A DNA stretch of 64,000 bases from Chitinophagaceae bacterium (GCA_016717285.1 JADKFU010000004.1:744001-808000), one strand, 5' to 3'. Numbered from the stretch's first letter, positions 9,601-18,527 are shown. The notes: generated by a model from the letters alone, not told the origin. Made by a program: numbers and translations.

Positions 9601-10643
9601 CTCCTCCTGTAGTTTCATTCAGTGGTTTAGCAGCAAGCTACAACATCGGTGCTGCTCCGGTTACATTAACTGGTTCACCTGCGGGTGGAATTTTCAGTGG
9701 AACAGGTATTTCCGGAAATACTTTCAGTCCCGCAATTGCGGGATTAGGTGGCCCGTACACCATCACCTATTTCTATGATAATGGAAATGGTTGCAGCAAT
9801 ACTGCTTCACAACAAACTACGGTTACCAATTGCACCATACCTGTAACCCCTGGAACCATCACCGGTCAATTGTCAGGAGTTTGTTCTTCCACAAAATCTT
9901 ATTCCATTGCCGCAGTTGCTGGTGCAACAAGCTATACCTGGTCGGTTCCTGCAGGAGCATCCATAAGCAGCGGACAAGGAACAGTAAACCTCAGTGCATC
10001 TTTTACAAGTAGTTTCAGCAGCGGAAATATTTCTGTAGTTGCAGGTAATACCTGTGGAAACAGTGGTGCATCAGCCATTACAGTGGCAGGAGTTCCGGCG
10101 CAACCCGGAACCATAACAGGGCCTGTTTCTGTATGTCACAATCAAAGTAATATTGTTTATTCCATTGCTGCGGTAACAGGTGCCACTTCTTATACGTGGA
10201 CTGTTCCGGCAGGAACTACCATCAGAACCGGTCAGGGTACAACCAGTATTAAAGTCCGTTTCGGAAATTCAGCGGGCAATGTTACTGTTACTCCTGTTAA
10301 TGCATGCGGTTCTGGAACAATAAAATCTGTTGCAGTTGCAATGCCTTGTCGTGATGAGAGTATTGATATCTCAGAAACTATTTTGGATCTGAATGTTTTT
10401 CCCAATCCCTTTACTGACAAAACAACCGTAACATTTATGCCTTCTCAGGACGAAGATGCTGCTATCAGTATTTATGATATCACCGGAAAAGAACTGTTGG
10501 TACTGTTCGATGGGAAAGCCAATGGTGACGAAACGTATACTTTAACTTTTGATGGAAGCAGCTTTCCGCAGGGAATTTATTTCCTGAGACTTGAAACAAG
10601 TAACGGAGAAAACTTTGTTAAGAAGTTGATGCTGCATCGATAA
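6609..10643 (+). CDS. Secreted kelch/Ig-like repeat protein with T9SS sorting domain
   Basis: This encodes a 1344-residue cell-surface or secreted protein. It starts with a signal peptide (MKPLFTILVGVLLAGAAFSQ). Residues about 20-370 show kelch/galactose-oxidase-like blades (LKDGRVYVAGGEYG, LEDGRILQA, LPDGRALFLGSAG, LPDGNILYSKQG). Then come three Ig-like modules, each with YQWKV(D/N)G and LTNGQ-VTC motifs, exactly 90 residues apart, a module inserted at about 740-910, and PKD/Ig-like modules with repeated ATSYTW(S/T)VPAG. The last 85 or so residues (FPNPFTDKTTV ... GIYFLRLET ... KKLMLHR) form a type A T9SS C-terminal domain. Export is through Sec then T9SS. It is monocistronic, with a terminator after it. 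A catalytic galactose-oxidase function cannot be claimed. Confidence 0.85.
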   Translation: MKPLFTILVGVLLAGAAFSQGTWTAITALAPHSSGGGMLLLSDGTVLVKSTSGGTDGIGSTYDKLTPNSSGSYINGTWSSIASMAKTRLYYSSQVLKDGRVYVAGGEYGTGGSSGEVYNPLTNTWTSTPAPGSTVSDANSEILEDGRILQALVSGSLTGTKIYDPVSNTYITGPTALGIHNESAWVKLPDNSILYVNRLNTSSERYIPATNTWIADATVPVQLYDAFGDETGGALLLPDGRALFLGSAGHNAYYTPSGSTTPGTWLAAPDFPNAKGTPDAPAAMMVNGKVLCNASPVPTSSNHFPTPTTFYEFDPTTNIFTAINAPGGGATLNVSTYVTCFLNLPDGNILYSKQGSNQYYVYVSDGSPIAAGKPVVSNIVQTGTNTYKITGTQFNGISQGSTYGDDWQMNTNYPIIRLTSGTNVYYARTSNWNSTGVRRGTAADTATFTIPSGLANVPYSLYVVANGIASDAFPFSLSPTAGVTIAITSGSNPSCDGSSVTFTATSINGGTLPAYQWKVNGTDAGTNSSVYSTSTLTNGQIVTCVMTSNLAGVLGNPATSTGITMVINAPSPASVSIAASTTTICSGTAVTFTATPTNGGSSPSYQWKVDGVNAGTNSSTFVTSTLTNGQVVTCDMISNSTCVTSSIATSNAVAITVSTNSTPSVTIAATSTLVCAGTQVTFTATPVNAGLTPVYQWKVDGVNSGTNSPTYSSTSLSNGQVVSCVLNSSSVCAVTASLGTGTNTNATNSDLGAAYPTYYGNGRQQYLIKASELTALGLIAGNITAVGFKINGTTGDPATLFGYTIKMAATSVTALTSTFQSPTFTTVFGPSNYAPVLNTVNTHSFSTPFSWNGTSNILVEICFSNQVTGTIAYQSYQTTSSFVSTTYYQADGSGGAAACSQATGPGTGSVRPNMTFTAAAALTATSNGITMTINPLPVVTADNVSGCPGNSIALSGTPAGGTWSVANPYTGTSTTYTHTFTDGNGCANTSAAANITVAPPVVSFSGLAASYNIGAAPVTLTGSPAGGIFSGTGISGNTFSPAIAGLGGPYTITYFYDNGNGCSNTASQQTTVTNCTIPVTPGTITGQLSGVCSSTKSYSIAAVAGATSYTWSVPAGASISSGQGTVNLSASFTSSFSSGNISVVAGNTCGNSGASAITVAGVPAQPGTITGPVSVCHNQSNIVYSIAAVTGATSYTWTVPAGTTIRTGQGTTSIKVRFGNSAGNVTVTPVNACGSGTIKSVAVAMPCRDESIDISETILDLNVFPNPFTDKTTVTFMPSQDEDAAISIYDITGKELLVLFDGKANGDETYTLTFDGSSFPQGIYFLRLETSNGENFVKKLMLHR

Positions 10644-10661
10644 AATTTTCCTTTGTTTTGA

Positions 10662-10696
10662 AAAAATCCTCCGGCTTTTTCGGGGGATTTTTTTTG
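10662..10696 (+). terminator. Intrinsic terminator after the kelch/Ig gene
   Basis: AAAAAATCCTCCG pairs with CGGGGGATTTTTT around a short T-rich loop, followed by a T-run; the stem begins 18 bases after the stop codon. The remaining sequence to 10988 shows no further gene or structure. Confidence 0.85.
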
Positions 10697-10988
10697 AGCG
10701 GTAGTTAGCAATAACCAAGCAACAACTGTTGTTGGAACAAAGAGCAGCCATGGATTTTATCAGAAGTCAGCAGAGGTCATAATAATCCGGTCACGAACTG
10801 CTCCCGAATCAACAGGAATATAATACACAGTAATGCTCATTCCTTTTTACGCGGATTTCCGAAAAGGATCTGTGGGTCAATGCTTATGATTTACGAATAA
10901 TGTTTCATGCTATTGAAATACAAAAACAAAGATATTTGGCAGCATGTGCTTCTGTCAGAACTAACAGTCACAGCAACTGATGAATTCT

Positions 10989-13037
10989 TTACTGCTTGAA
11001 AATCTTTTCGCAGATAGAAATATTGGTTGATTGAATTAACAGAAAATAGCATCCAGGCCTTAAATTTTGTCCAAGCTTGATGGATGATTGATTTATAATT
11101 TCATTGGTAAAGGATTCAACTAATTGCCCTGTTGAGTTATAAACCTGAAAAGAGATCTCGCCTTTCCCGGTAGGTTGAATGGATACATTGAAATCATTTG
11201 CTGAAGGGTTGGGATAAACACTCACCTGAATTTCTTTGGGCAATAAGTACTGAGATGCAGAGAGCGTCAATCCATCACCTGATGAATGAATGATATTGCC
11301 ATTAATTCCCACTACCCAGATATCACCGCTCTCAGAAACATGAATGGAGGAAGGTTGGATATTCGGAGCACACGATTGAACAGTCCATGAATTTCCACCA
11401 TCGGTTGTGAGACTTACACCTTGATAGAGACCGGTTGTCCAACCCGTATCAGCACTTGTAAAGAATACATCAGTAAATGGTTCACCGATGAATTGTGAGG
11501 ACCAGCTTTGGCCACCATCCGTAGTGTGCAGCAATGTCCCGGTTCCAACGGCCCATGCTTCAGCGGGAGAAATACATTGTACACTTAAAAGGTCAATGCC
11601 TGAATTACTGTTTTGAGTCGAATAAGAAATGCCTCCGTTTTCAGTAAATAAAATTGTTCCGGCAGATCCAACTGCCCATCCGGTGTTTTCGTTTGCAAAA
11701 GATATCGAGGAGAGATTCATCTGGCTGTTTGTTGGCTGCACATTCCAATTCGTGCCACCGTCAACTGTATGAATAATAGTTCCGTTATCACCTGAAGCCC
11801 AACCGTGAAGCGCATCCACGAAAAAAACTGAAGTAAGAAATTCAGAAGTGCCACTTGATGCTGTTGTCCATGTATTACCGGTATTGTTAGTATGCAGGAT
11901 TTTATCAGGCAGAGCACCAACTGCCCACGCTTCGGTTGCGCTTACAGCAAATACACCGTTAAGATCTGCAATGGTTCCACTGCTTTGCGTTGACCAAATT
12001 GTTCCGCCGTTTTCAGTATGCAGGATGGCGCCTTCTGAACCAACAGTCCAACCGTATGCTGCATCATAAAAATGAACGGACTTTAATGATGCATTCGATA
12101 CAGTGCTCACTTTATTGATCAGGGTATTGCCGCTATCGGTCGTATTGAGCACCGCAGCATTTCCTACCAGCCAGCCATTTGATGCGTCAGAAAAATGGAC
12201 TGCGCTCACACTGTTGGTCAGCGTTTGCGAAGTCCATGTTACTCCACCATCCGTAGTGCGCATAAACAAATCTCCTCCCACAGTCCAACCCATCAGTTCG
12301 TTGATGAAGCAAACGGATTGCAGAAAAAGACAACAGCTTCCTGTTTGTGAAGCCCAGGTATTTCCACCATCTGATGTATGAATAATTCCGGGTACGCCTG
12401 CCATCCAGGCTTCATTATCATTGATGGCTGAAATGGCCAACAGGTTTTCAGATACGCTGCTCTCCTGTGGTGTCCAGGTTAAGCCACCGCTGGTTGTGTG
12501 GTAGATAGTGCCGAAGAAACTGGATATCCAACCATTCAATGCACTCGTGAAATGAATGCTGAATCCGGAAGTAATGTTGCTTTGCACAAGCCAGGTATTG
12601 CCACCATTTACAGTATGTAGCACACCATTATTCTCTAATGCCCAACCTTCATTTTGATTGATAAAGCTGATAGAAATAATCTCCGCTGTCACACCACTGT
12701 TTTGAGGGATCCAGTTTGTACCGCCGTCTGTGGTATGCAGGATGGTTCCATTTCCGCCAGCTATCCATCCTTCCACAGAACTCACAAATTGTATAGCATC
12801 AAGTGATACACAGGTATTGCTGTTTTGAAATGACCATGAATTTCCGGCATCGGTAGTATGTAAAATTGTTCCTGTATTTCCGGTGATCCATCCTTGTGAT
12901 GCAGATTCAAAAAATACCGCATTCCAGTAGCTGCCATCCGGCAAAGGATTTTGCCATTGCCATTGTGCAGAAGCAGTAAAGGACAAAAACAGGATAATGA
13001 AAAGGATTGGACAACTGACCCGTAACTTATTTTTCAT
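10989..13037 (-). CDS. Secreted BNR/YCF48-like repeat protein with T9SS sorting domain
   Basis: This encodes about 682 residues: a signal peptide (MKNKLRVSCPILFIILF..ASAQ), then roughly fourteen 40-45-residue repeats of the form GW.VG..GTILHTTDGG..W, typical of YCF48/photosystem-stability-factor-like or BNR beta-propellers, probably two seven-bladed propellers. The C-terminus (SVYPNPSANDFNVSIQ ... GCYFLLIQST) is a T9SS sorting domain. ATG at 13037 is preferred to the in-frame TTG at 13055. Despite family names there is no photosynthesis link; such propellers are common in secreted Bacteroidota proteins of unknown role. It converges with the upstream kelch gene. Confidence 0.82.
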   Translation of the reverse strand: MKNKLRVSCPILFIILFLSFTASAQWQWQNPLPDGSYWNAVFFESASQGWITGNTGTILHTTDAGNSWSFQNSNTCVSLDAIQFVSSVEGWIAGGNGTILHTTDGGTNWIPQNSGVTAEIISISFINQNEGWALENNGVLHTVNGGNTWLVQSNITSGFSIHFTSALNGWISSFFGTIYHTTSGGLTWTPQESSVSENLLAISAINDNEAWMAGVPGIIHTSDGGNTWASQTGSCCLFLQSVCFINELMGWTVGGDLFMRTTDGGVTWTSQTLTNSVSAVHFSDASNGWLVGNAAVLNTTDSGNTLINKVSTVSNASLKSVHFYDAAYGWTVGSEGAILHTENGGTIWSTQSSGTIADLNGVFAVSATEAWAVGALPDKILHTNNTGNTWTTASSGTSEFLTSVFFVDALHGWASGDNGTIIHTVDGGTNWNVQPTNSQMNLSSISFANENTGWAVGSAGTILFTENGGISYSTQNSNSGIDLLSVQCISPAEAWAVGTGTLLHTTDGGQSWSSQFIGEPFTDVFFTSADTGWTTGLYQGVSLTTDGGNSWTVQSCAPNIQPSSIHVSESGDIWVVGINGNIIHSSGDGLTLSASQYLLPKEIQVSVYPNPSANDFNVSIQPTGKGEISFQVYNSTGQLVESFTNEIINQSSIKLGQNLRPGCYFLLIQSTNISICEKIFKQ

Positions 13038-13188
13038 CTTTAAAATTTTTATCAAGTTACGGATCGTGAGGATTGCCTTTACAGATCCGGAAATTGCCCT
13101 TGCGGTGCTGGTTTGTCTGATGCAGATTGCCAGATATTATTTTTCGTTGATTCAACAATTCAATATTGCCTAAGTTCAAGTAGTAAAT

Positions 13189-13261
13189 GCAACACAATGT
13201 GACCAAGAATTGGTTGGCGAACCAACCAATTCAAAAGTTGAGAGATTCAACTTTGTGTTGC
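13189..13261. repeat. Nested three-stem palindromic element
   Basis: This is an outer stem GCAACACAA (13189-13197) with TTGTGTTGC (13253-13261) enclosing two hairpins. One is the perfect 11-bp stem GAATTGGTTGG/CCAACCAATTC at 13207-13232 with a 4-base loop. The other is AAAGTTGA/TCAACTTT at 13234-13254; its right arm shares two bases with the outer stem. It sits in a 654-base gap between genes. The core GGTTGGCGAACCAACC matches the hairpin repeats in the nuo operon. Confidence 0.8.
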
Positions 13262-13709
13262 GATAAACAAATTCAAACAGCTCAACCCGGAGCAAAGGTA
13301 TCAAATTGAAGCGCTGCTTAAAAGGCAGGCACTAATCAAGCGACATCAAAATCTGAATATCCTTTTTATCATTCGGTCAAAAATAAATTTCAGAATTTCC
13401 TTTTTGGATAAATCCGTTTTTGTAAGTACAAATGTTCAAAATCCGGGCGAACGGGAGGATGTTGTTGAGTAAGTTAATGGAAAAAGAAAAACAAAGAAGG
13501 GCCATTGAAAATGTGATTAGATTTTTCATATGAAATAGAATTTTGTAAATGTTGGCAATAAGAATATGTAAGGATGTGGTTGAGTAAATTTGGTTGAGAA
13601 CTACCAATTGAAGTGGTTTTTTCAAACCTGCTTGCATCAATCATAATTGTTACTTTAGGTTTCGCTTTTTTGAAGCGTAAGAAACGAAAACAACTAATTT
13701 AAAACTGAT
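13262..13709. other. Intergenic remainder without a supported gene
   Basis: About 450 AT-rich bases lie between the palindromic element and the DUF1801 gene. One minus-strand frame at 13377-13640 has no recognisable features and unlikely composition, so I do not call it. No RNA gene or terminator with confidence was seen. Confidence 0.4.
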
Positions 13710-14132
13710 ATGGGAAAATTAGCAAAAGTAAAAACGACAGAAAACTCATCGAGTGTAGAAGATTTTATTAATGATGTGAAAGACGAACAAAAGCGAGAAG
13801 ACAGTTTTCGTTTACTCAAATTAATGAAAAGGACAAGCAAGGAAGAACCCAAAATGTGGGGCAGTTCAATTATTGGTTTTGGAAAGGAAATAATAAAAAG
13901 CCCTGCAAGCGGTCGGGAAGTTGAATGGTTCAAAATTGGTTTTTCTCCCCGTAAAGCGAACCTCACCATTTACCTCATGAATCTCAGGATTCATGCTGCC
14001 GCTCTGAAAAAATTAGGTAAGCATAAGCCTGCCGTTGGTTGCTTATACATCAATAAGCTGGACGACATTGACATCAAGATTCTGGAAGAAATGATGGTAA
14101 CTACAATAAAAGGAAATCGAAAAAATGAATAA
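13710..14132 (+). CDS. DUF1801 domain protein
   Basis: This encodes a 140-residue cytoplasmic protein of the DUF1801 (YdhG-like) family, whose biochemical role is not established. Visible family features are SVEDFINDVKDEQKREDSFRL at the start, the central MWGSSIIGFGK motif, FKIGFSPRKANLTIYLM, and a C-terminal GCLYINKLDDIDIKILEEM. Length fits the family. There is no signal peptide. It stands alone between an inverted-repeat-rich gap and a secreted protein gene. Confidence 0.8.
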   Translation: MGKLAKVKTTENSSSVEDFINDVKDEQKREDSFRLLKLMKRTSKEEPKMWGSSIIGFGKEIIKSPASGREVEWFKIGFSPRKANLTIYLMNLRIHAAALKKLGKHKPAVGCLYINKLDDIDIKILEEMMVTTIKGNRKNE

Positions 14133-14243
14133 TTTTATCATCGCTTCTACAAACTATTGTGCAGCCTTGAAATAGTTGTGCTTCGTGGACATAGCAGCAC
14201 TACAACTAACAAAACGATAAATGTCCCAATCAATCTCTCCACC

Positions 14244-15242
14244 ATGCAATCCAGAATTATTTTTCTCCTTACATTTCTTCTAAGTGTCACCTCCGTACGT
14301 GCACAAATAGTAAATCAGCAGGTAAACTTTGACTATTACCTTGATGCAACCAACAATGATTTTAAAAATCATTTCAGTGGCGGTTATGGGTTGTCGCAAA
14401 TACAAACCAATGGCATCACAGGTGGTTGTTTAACGGTTCCTGATTCCATCTCCTGGGGAAATGACAATGCAATTTATTGCACGCGTTTTAAGCCACTTGC
14501 AGGCGATACGCTTGTTGCTGCTGTCGGTTTTAAATATGATTCTGCGCTGGTTCATCCCGGCAGTTATCAGCGCGCTCTTTCCGTTTGGTTAAAGCCACAG
14601 GCGGATTTCAACCATTATGTGATTGCATCTGTTTCGGGAGATAAAAAAATTGAGTTGCTTACGTATTCCTGGTCCAACAATCCATATCCATTGCTTGCTT
14701 TGCACAGCAATCACTGGTATCACTATGTGCTGACGGTGATCTTTATTAATTCATTGCAAGTAAAAATAAAAGCGGAAGTATTTGATCTTGGAATGAACGG
14801 TTCAGCGACTCCATCACTGGTGAATTCAAGCAGCGGAACTGTTAATGATGAGGTGCTGGCAATGGACACTTCCATCCAGGTTTCCATTTCTGCGGCAACG
14901 TATGGAGGCACTACTTACCTCGATGATTTTTCTTTTTACGGAAGGAAAGGTTTTTCAGATTGCATAGATATTGCAACTGGCATTTCAAAAAGTCCAACTT
15001 CGGAAGTACCACTTATTTATCCTGTTCCCGCAAAAGATGAAATACATATTAACAGGGATAACTTGCAAGGAGAGGATATTCATGCAACACTCTTTTCGGT
15101 AGCAGGAATAATAGTATCTGACATTTATCTAACCGGTACTCAAAATTCCATTGATGTGCATAGATTACCTCCCGGAAGTTATTATCTGCGCTGCATTTCC
15201 GCGCAGCGCACTTATTCCTATCCGGTTGTAATTGTAAAGTAA
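14244..15242 (+). CDS. Secreted protein of unknown function with a T9SS-like C-terminus
   Basis: This encodes about 332 residues from the ATG at 14244, which begins a good signal peptide (MQSRIIFLLTFLLSVTSVRAQ); the frame is open upstream to a TTG at 14157 but that part is not signal-like. The middle is beta-rich and resembles a jelly-roll/concanavalin-like lectin domain (FKYDSALVHPGSYQRALSVW; TYGGTTYLDDFSFYG). The C-terminal 75 or so residues (IYPVPAKDEIHI ... PPGSYYLRCISAQ) look like a T9SS sorting domain. No catalytic motif is seen. Confidence 0.7.
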   Translation: MQSRIIFLLTFLLSVTSVRAQIVNQQVNFDYYLDATNNDFKNHFSGGYGLSQIQTNGITGGCLTVPDSISWGNDNAIYCTRFKPLAGDTLVAAVGFKYDSALVHPGSYQRALSVWLKPQADFNHYVIASVSGDKKIELLTYSWSNNPYPLLALHSNHWYHYVLTVIFINSLQVKIKAEVFDLGMNGSATPSLVNSSSGTVNDEVLAMDTSIQVSISAATYGGTTYLDDFSFYGRKGFSDCIDIATGISKSPTSEVPLIYPVPAKDEIHINRDNLQGEDIHATLFSVAGIIVSDIYLTGTQNSIDVHRLPPGSYYLRCISAQRTYSYPVVIVK

Positions 15243-15421
15243 ACAGAGAAATGGTTTGTCACTTTTTTTAACCTGGCTCATTCTAAAGTTATGCTGCCGG
15301 ATGAATGGTGATAAAATAAATTTCGATGATGATGATGCGGAGAATTAGTTATTATTTTGGATGTAACAGGATTCATGATATGAACTTAATCATACAGCAA
15401 CCATTCCACTAAAAATAAATT

Positions 15422-15952
15422 ATGAAAACCACAACCATTCTGAAGCAACTATTAACACCTGTAATCATTGTTCTTTTTTCCATTTCGGTTTTTGCACAAG
15501 ACGATCCTGCCAATCGGCCCAGTCCTCCGGCGACGGCTACGGGAAAAGTTGGCGTAGCAACCATCACCATTAATTATGGAAGTCCATCAGTGAAAGAGCG
15601 AAAGATTTGGGGTGAGTTAGTACCTTATGGAAAAGTGTGGCGTTCCGGCGCAAACGAAGCCACCACCTTTGAAACAGATAAAGACATTAAAGTGGAAGGA
15701 AAAGTGCTGCCTGCAGGCAAGTATGGATTTTTCACTATTCCCGGGGAAAAAGAATGGGTGGTGATTTTCAACAAAGTGCCTGATCAGTGGGGCGCTTTTA
15801 AATATGATGAATCACAGGATGCATTGCGTGTAACCGTAAAACCACGCAAATCAGAAAAGAGCAATGAACGTCTTCTTTATACTGTAAATGATAAGGGCAT
15901 CGCATTATTCTGGGAAAACCTGGAAGTGCCGGTTGCGATTCAAAGCAGGTAA
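15422..15952 (+). CDS. DUF2911 domain exported protein
   Basis: This encodes 176 residues with a signal peptide (MKTTTILKQLLTPVIIVLFSISVFAQ) and one DUF2911 domain. Family motifs are visible: ITINYGSPSVKERKIWG, LVPYGKVWRSGANEATTFET, LPAGKYGFFTIP and WGAFKYDE. The function of DUF2911 is unknown; it is abundant in Bacteroidota. It is expected in the periplasm or on the surface. It is convergent with the M20 peptidase gene. Confidence 0.88.
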   Translation: MKTTTILKQLLTPVIIVLFSISVFAQDDPANRPSPPATATGKVGVATITINYGSPSVKERKIWGELVPYGKVWRSGANEATTFETDKDIKVEGKVLPAGKYGFFTIPGEKEWVVIFNKVPDQWGAFKYDESQDALRVTVKPRKSEKSNERLLYTVNDKGIALFWENLEVPVAIQSR

Positions 15953-16013
15953 GAATTTATATTAATTGGATTCAGTAGTTGCCTGATGGTAAACTATTCT
16001 CCGGCTTCGCCGC

Positions 16014-16061
16014 AACCATTTAACCATTTAACCATTTAACCATTCAACCATTCAACCATTC
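16014..16061. repeat. Six-copy 8-bp tandem repeat
   Basis: There are three copies of AACCATTT followed by three of AACCATTC, without interruption, in the gap between the convergent DUF2911 and M20 peptidase genes, ending six bases from the peptidase stop codon. It is a simple-sequence array; its location at gene 3' ends parallels the heptad arrays elsewhere in the window. Confidence 0.9.
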
Positions 16062-16067
16062 AACTTT

Positions 16068-17369
16068 TCACCTCCCCAACCTCGCAATCAACACCGCTGC
16101 CCGTTTCGCATCAATAGCTAAATAATTCAGGTTCGCAGTTTCATTAGAAGTATGTCCACCTGTTCCTGCAATACCTAATCCATCAAGCGCCATTTGCACG
16201 TAATCGCAGGCAAAAGAAATATCGGCAGCACCGGCATTGCGCGGCGGGACTGCGTTAACAACGCCAAACCCTAAATCAACACTCACCTTGCTATATTCCT
16301 CCAACAACTTTTTATTTCCATCTGTTAAAGTCATTGGCGGATAACCATCATCGCCAAAATCTATGGTTGCGGAAGTGTGCGGATAATTTTGTTGGATGAT
16401 GTCAGACATTATTTGCCGCGATTTCTTCAACTGCTCAGTAGAAACAGCACGCAAATCACCTCGTACTATCACATCGCCTGACACAATATTATTTTTCCCG
16501 AATGCAGTGGCTGTATTTGTTTTTTCATCGAATGAAACTTCCGAACCTCCTGCAATGATGCCCGGATTGAATGTCAGGTTTTCCTCTTTGCTGAGTGCTT
16601 CATAAAATGAATGCAGAATCCGTGCTGCTTCAAAGATGGCGCCGCTGCCCACGGCCTCAGTAAATATTTGTGATGAATGTGCAGGTGTGCCTTTTACCGT
16701 CAGTGTCCATTCTGAAGAACCTCTTCTCGATACCAATGCGCTATTCGGAAGGCCGTCTCCGTCTTCAAAACCCAATGCAATATCAGCTCTTAGTGCGGCG
16801 TCTTTAATTTCTTTTTTTGACAATGCAATCGGATCACCATTCAGCTCTTCATCGCCGGTCATGACGATTTCAATCGAAAGATCATCCAGCAATCCTGCAT
16901 CATTAAGTGCCTGCATGGCAAGAATAATAATCACATCACCACCTTTCATGTCAGAAGCGCCAGGACCCTGCAGGATTGAATCGTTCAGCATGGTTCCCGT
17001 TTGAAATGTATTGTCTGATTCAAACACTGTATCGAGATGGCCAATCAGCAGAAATTTTTTTCCTTTTCCTTTTCCTTTATGAACTGCTATTAAATGTCCT
17101 GCACGATTGAATGCATCTCCCGACGACCACCTGGTTTCAAAACCAAGTTTTTTCAATTCTTCCATAAACAGCTCGCCCACTTTCCGTACGCCGTCAAAAT
17201 TCATCGTGCCGCTGTTGATGTTCACTGCATTTTTTAAAAGGGTTAGCGCGTCAGCGGTTCTGCTGTCAACTGACTTGCAAATTTTCCGTTCCTGTGCTGA
17301 TGATTGTGCCGCTATACCATCAGGCAACAGCAACGCTGTGAAAAGGAGCAATGGTTTTATATGTTTCAT
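16068..17369 (-). CDS. Exported M20-family metallopeptidase
   Basis: This encodes a 433-residue M20 zinc peptidase (carboxypeptidase G2/ArgE-DapE type) with a signal peptide (MKHIKPLLLFTALLLPDGIAAQ), so probably periplasmic. Metal and catalytic motifs are in order: GHLDTVF (His and catalytic Asp), GASDMKGGD (bridging Asp), TGDEELNG (general-base Glu) and a C-terminal GGHTSNE (last His ligand). The dimerisation domain with SRRGSSEWTLTVKGTPAHSS is present. Family members release C-terminal glutamate or hydrolyse small peptides; the substrate here is unknown. It is encoded alone. Confidence 0.88.
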   Translation of the reverse strand: MKHIKPLLLFTALLLPDGIAAQSSAQERKICKSVDSRTADALTLLKNAVNINSGTMNFDGVRKVGELFMEELKKLGFETRWSSGDAFNRAGHLIAVHKGKGKGKKFLLIGHLDTVFESDNTFQTGTMLNDSILQGPGASDMKGGDVIIILAMQALNDAGLLDDLSIEIVMTGDEELNGDPIALSKKEIKDAALRADIALGFEDGDGLPNSALVSRRGSSEWTLTVKGTPAHSSQIFTEAVGSGAIFEAARILHSFYEALSKEENLTFNPGIIAGGSEVSFDEKTNTATAFGKNNIVSGDVIVRGDLRAVSTEQLKKSRQIMSDIIQQNYPHTSATIDFGDDGYPPMTLTDGNKKLLEEYSKVSVDLGFGVVNAVPPRNAGAADISFACDYVQMALDGLGIAGTGGHTSNETANLNYLAIDAKRAAVLIARLGR

Positions 17370-17523
17370 GCGAGGGTAATGTTGGAATGGAAAATACCAT
17401 TTTTTCAGAGGGATACATCACATTGATTTTTTTAAAAGATTTATTTAATAAATTTATGAAGATTTCAACCAACAAAATAATTTTTGGCTGAGCTCCAATT
17501 CTTCATGATTTAATTCCTGTCGT

Positions 17524-18063
17524 ATGAAAAAAAATAGTTGGCTCCTGCTCTTGCTTTTAATTCCGGCATTTACCAATGCACAAAAGACTACTGTCGACGC
17601 AAACTGGAATGCTGAAGCAGGACCGATTCTCTCGGTACCTATACGTTACATGCATTATTTTACAGTCTTTGGAATAGGGGCAGATGTTGCCGCTAACAGG
17701 GGCATTATTGACCGGCTTTACGGAGGTGGACGGATGAACTACACTTACTTCTTTGGAAAGGGAAGCATTGAAGGTGAAGACTACAACCTCGGCTTGTTCA
17801 ATGCGATGGCCGATGTCTATTACCTCTTTGATTTTAAAATGCTGCTTGGCTTTAGCGGTGGCCTGGGACTTACATTTAATACCGGCGTTTCTGATGCCAA
17901 CTTTTCAAGAGTTTTTTATGCAGGATATCTTTTTAATACTCAGCATCACGACTATGTGATAACAGCTTTCTTTGATCAGACTAATTATCAGAAAAATATT
18001 GGAATAAGAGCCTGTATCAGATTACCTGTCTCCTCTATATTTGCAGGTAAGAAAAAGGAATAA
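17524..18063 (+). CDS. Exported hypothetical protein, possibly outer-membrane beta-barrel
   Basis: This encodes 179 residues with a signal peptide (MKKNSWLLLLLLIPAFTNAQ). The remainder alternates aromatic and small residues (FGIGADVAANRG, GGGRMNYTYFFG, LLGFSGGLGLTFNTG) like small outer-membrane beta-barrels. I do not recognise the family. No partner genes are adjacent. Confidence 0.6.
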   Translation: MKKNSWLLLLLLIPAFTNAQKTTVDANWNAEAGPILSVPIRYMHYFTVFGIGADVAANRGIIDRLYGGGRMNYTYFFGKGSIEGEDYNLGLFNAMADVYYLFDFKMLLGFSGGLGLTFNTGVSDANFSRVFYAGYLFNTQHHDYVITAFFDQTNYQKNIGIRACIRLPVSSIFAGKKKE

Positions 18064-18171
18064 ACGGATCATTGCGTTTATCAGTGCAAGTCTGAATTTA
18101 CAATATGAGCACTATAGATCGGTGCCGCTCTTCGTTTTTAAGTGAACAATCATCTAATGTTTTATTGTCCT

Positions 18172-18239
18172 CGTGTGTGTCTTCACACACGAAAATCTTT
18201 CCTGAAGCCAACGTGTGAGAAGTCACACACGCTGGCTTC
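18172..18239. repeat. Paired hairpins sharing a GTGTG core
   Basis: CGTGTGTG/CACACACG at 18172-18191 forms one hairpin with loop TCTT. A second, longer stem at 18204-18239 pairs GAAGCCA and CGTGTGA with TCACACACG and TGGCTTC, with one mismatch. Both lie in the 524-base gap between convergent genes, so a bidirectional transcript end is possible, though no T-run follows. The sequence from 18240 to 18527 shows nothing else. Confidence 0.65.
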
Positions 18240-18527
18240 ATTTGTTTCCTGTTCGCAAATAGGGAATTCAAAAACGAATATCCCTTAACCATAAGGAACA
18301 TGAATTGAATCATATTAGAAGATAATTTTTCACCCTGGAATTTCTTTTACCAATAACAACTTGGATATTGTCCATTCCAAACAAAATAGGCCACCAACCG
18401 AAACAGCTAATCCCTTTTGCAACCTGACCTCAGACAAATACTTGCCATAGCATGCATCATGTTTTTCAGTGGAATGGAGCTCGGTAATAATATCTTGTAT
18501 ATTTTCGAACGGGCTGGTTACTCCCAA

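Noticed and set aside
13377..13640. Minus-strand frame of 87 codons
   Set aside because: AT-driven, with no family resemblance or plausible start; treated as chance.
18098..18527. Two small minus-strand frames in the convergent gap
   Set aside because: No motif or start context; one overlaps the hairpins, so not called.
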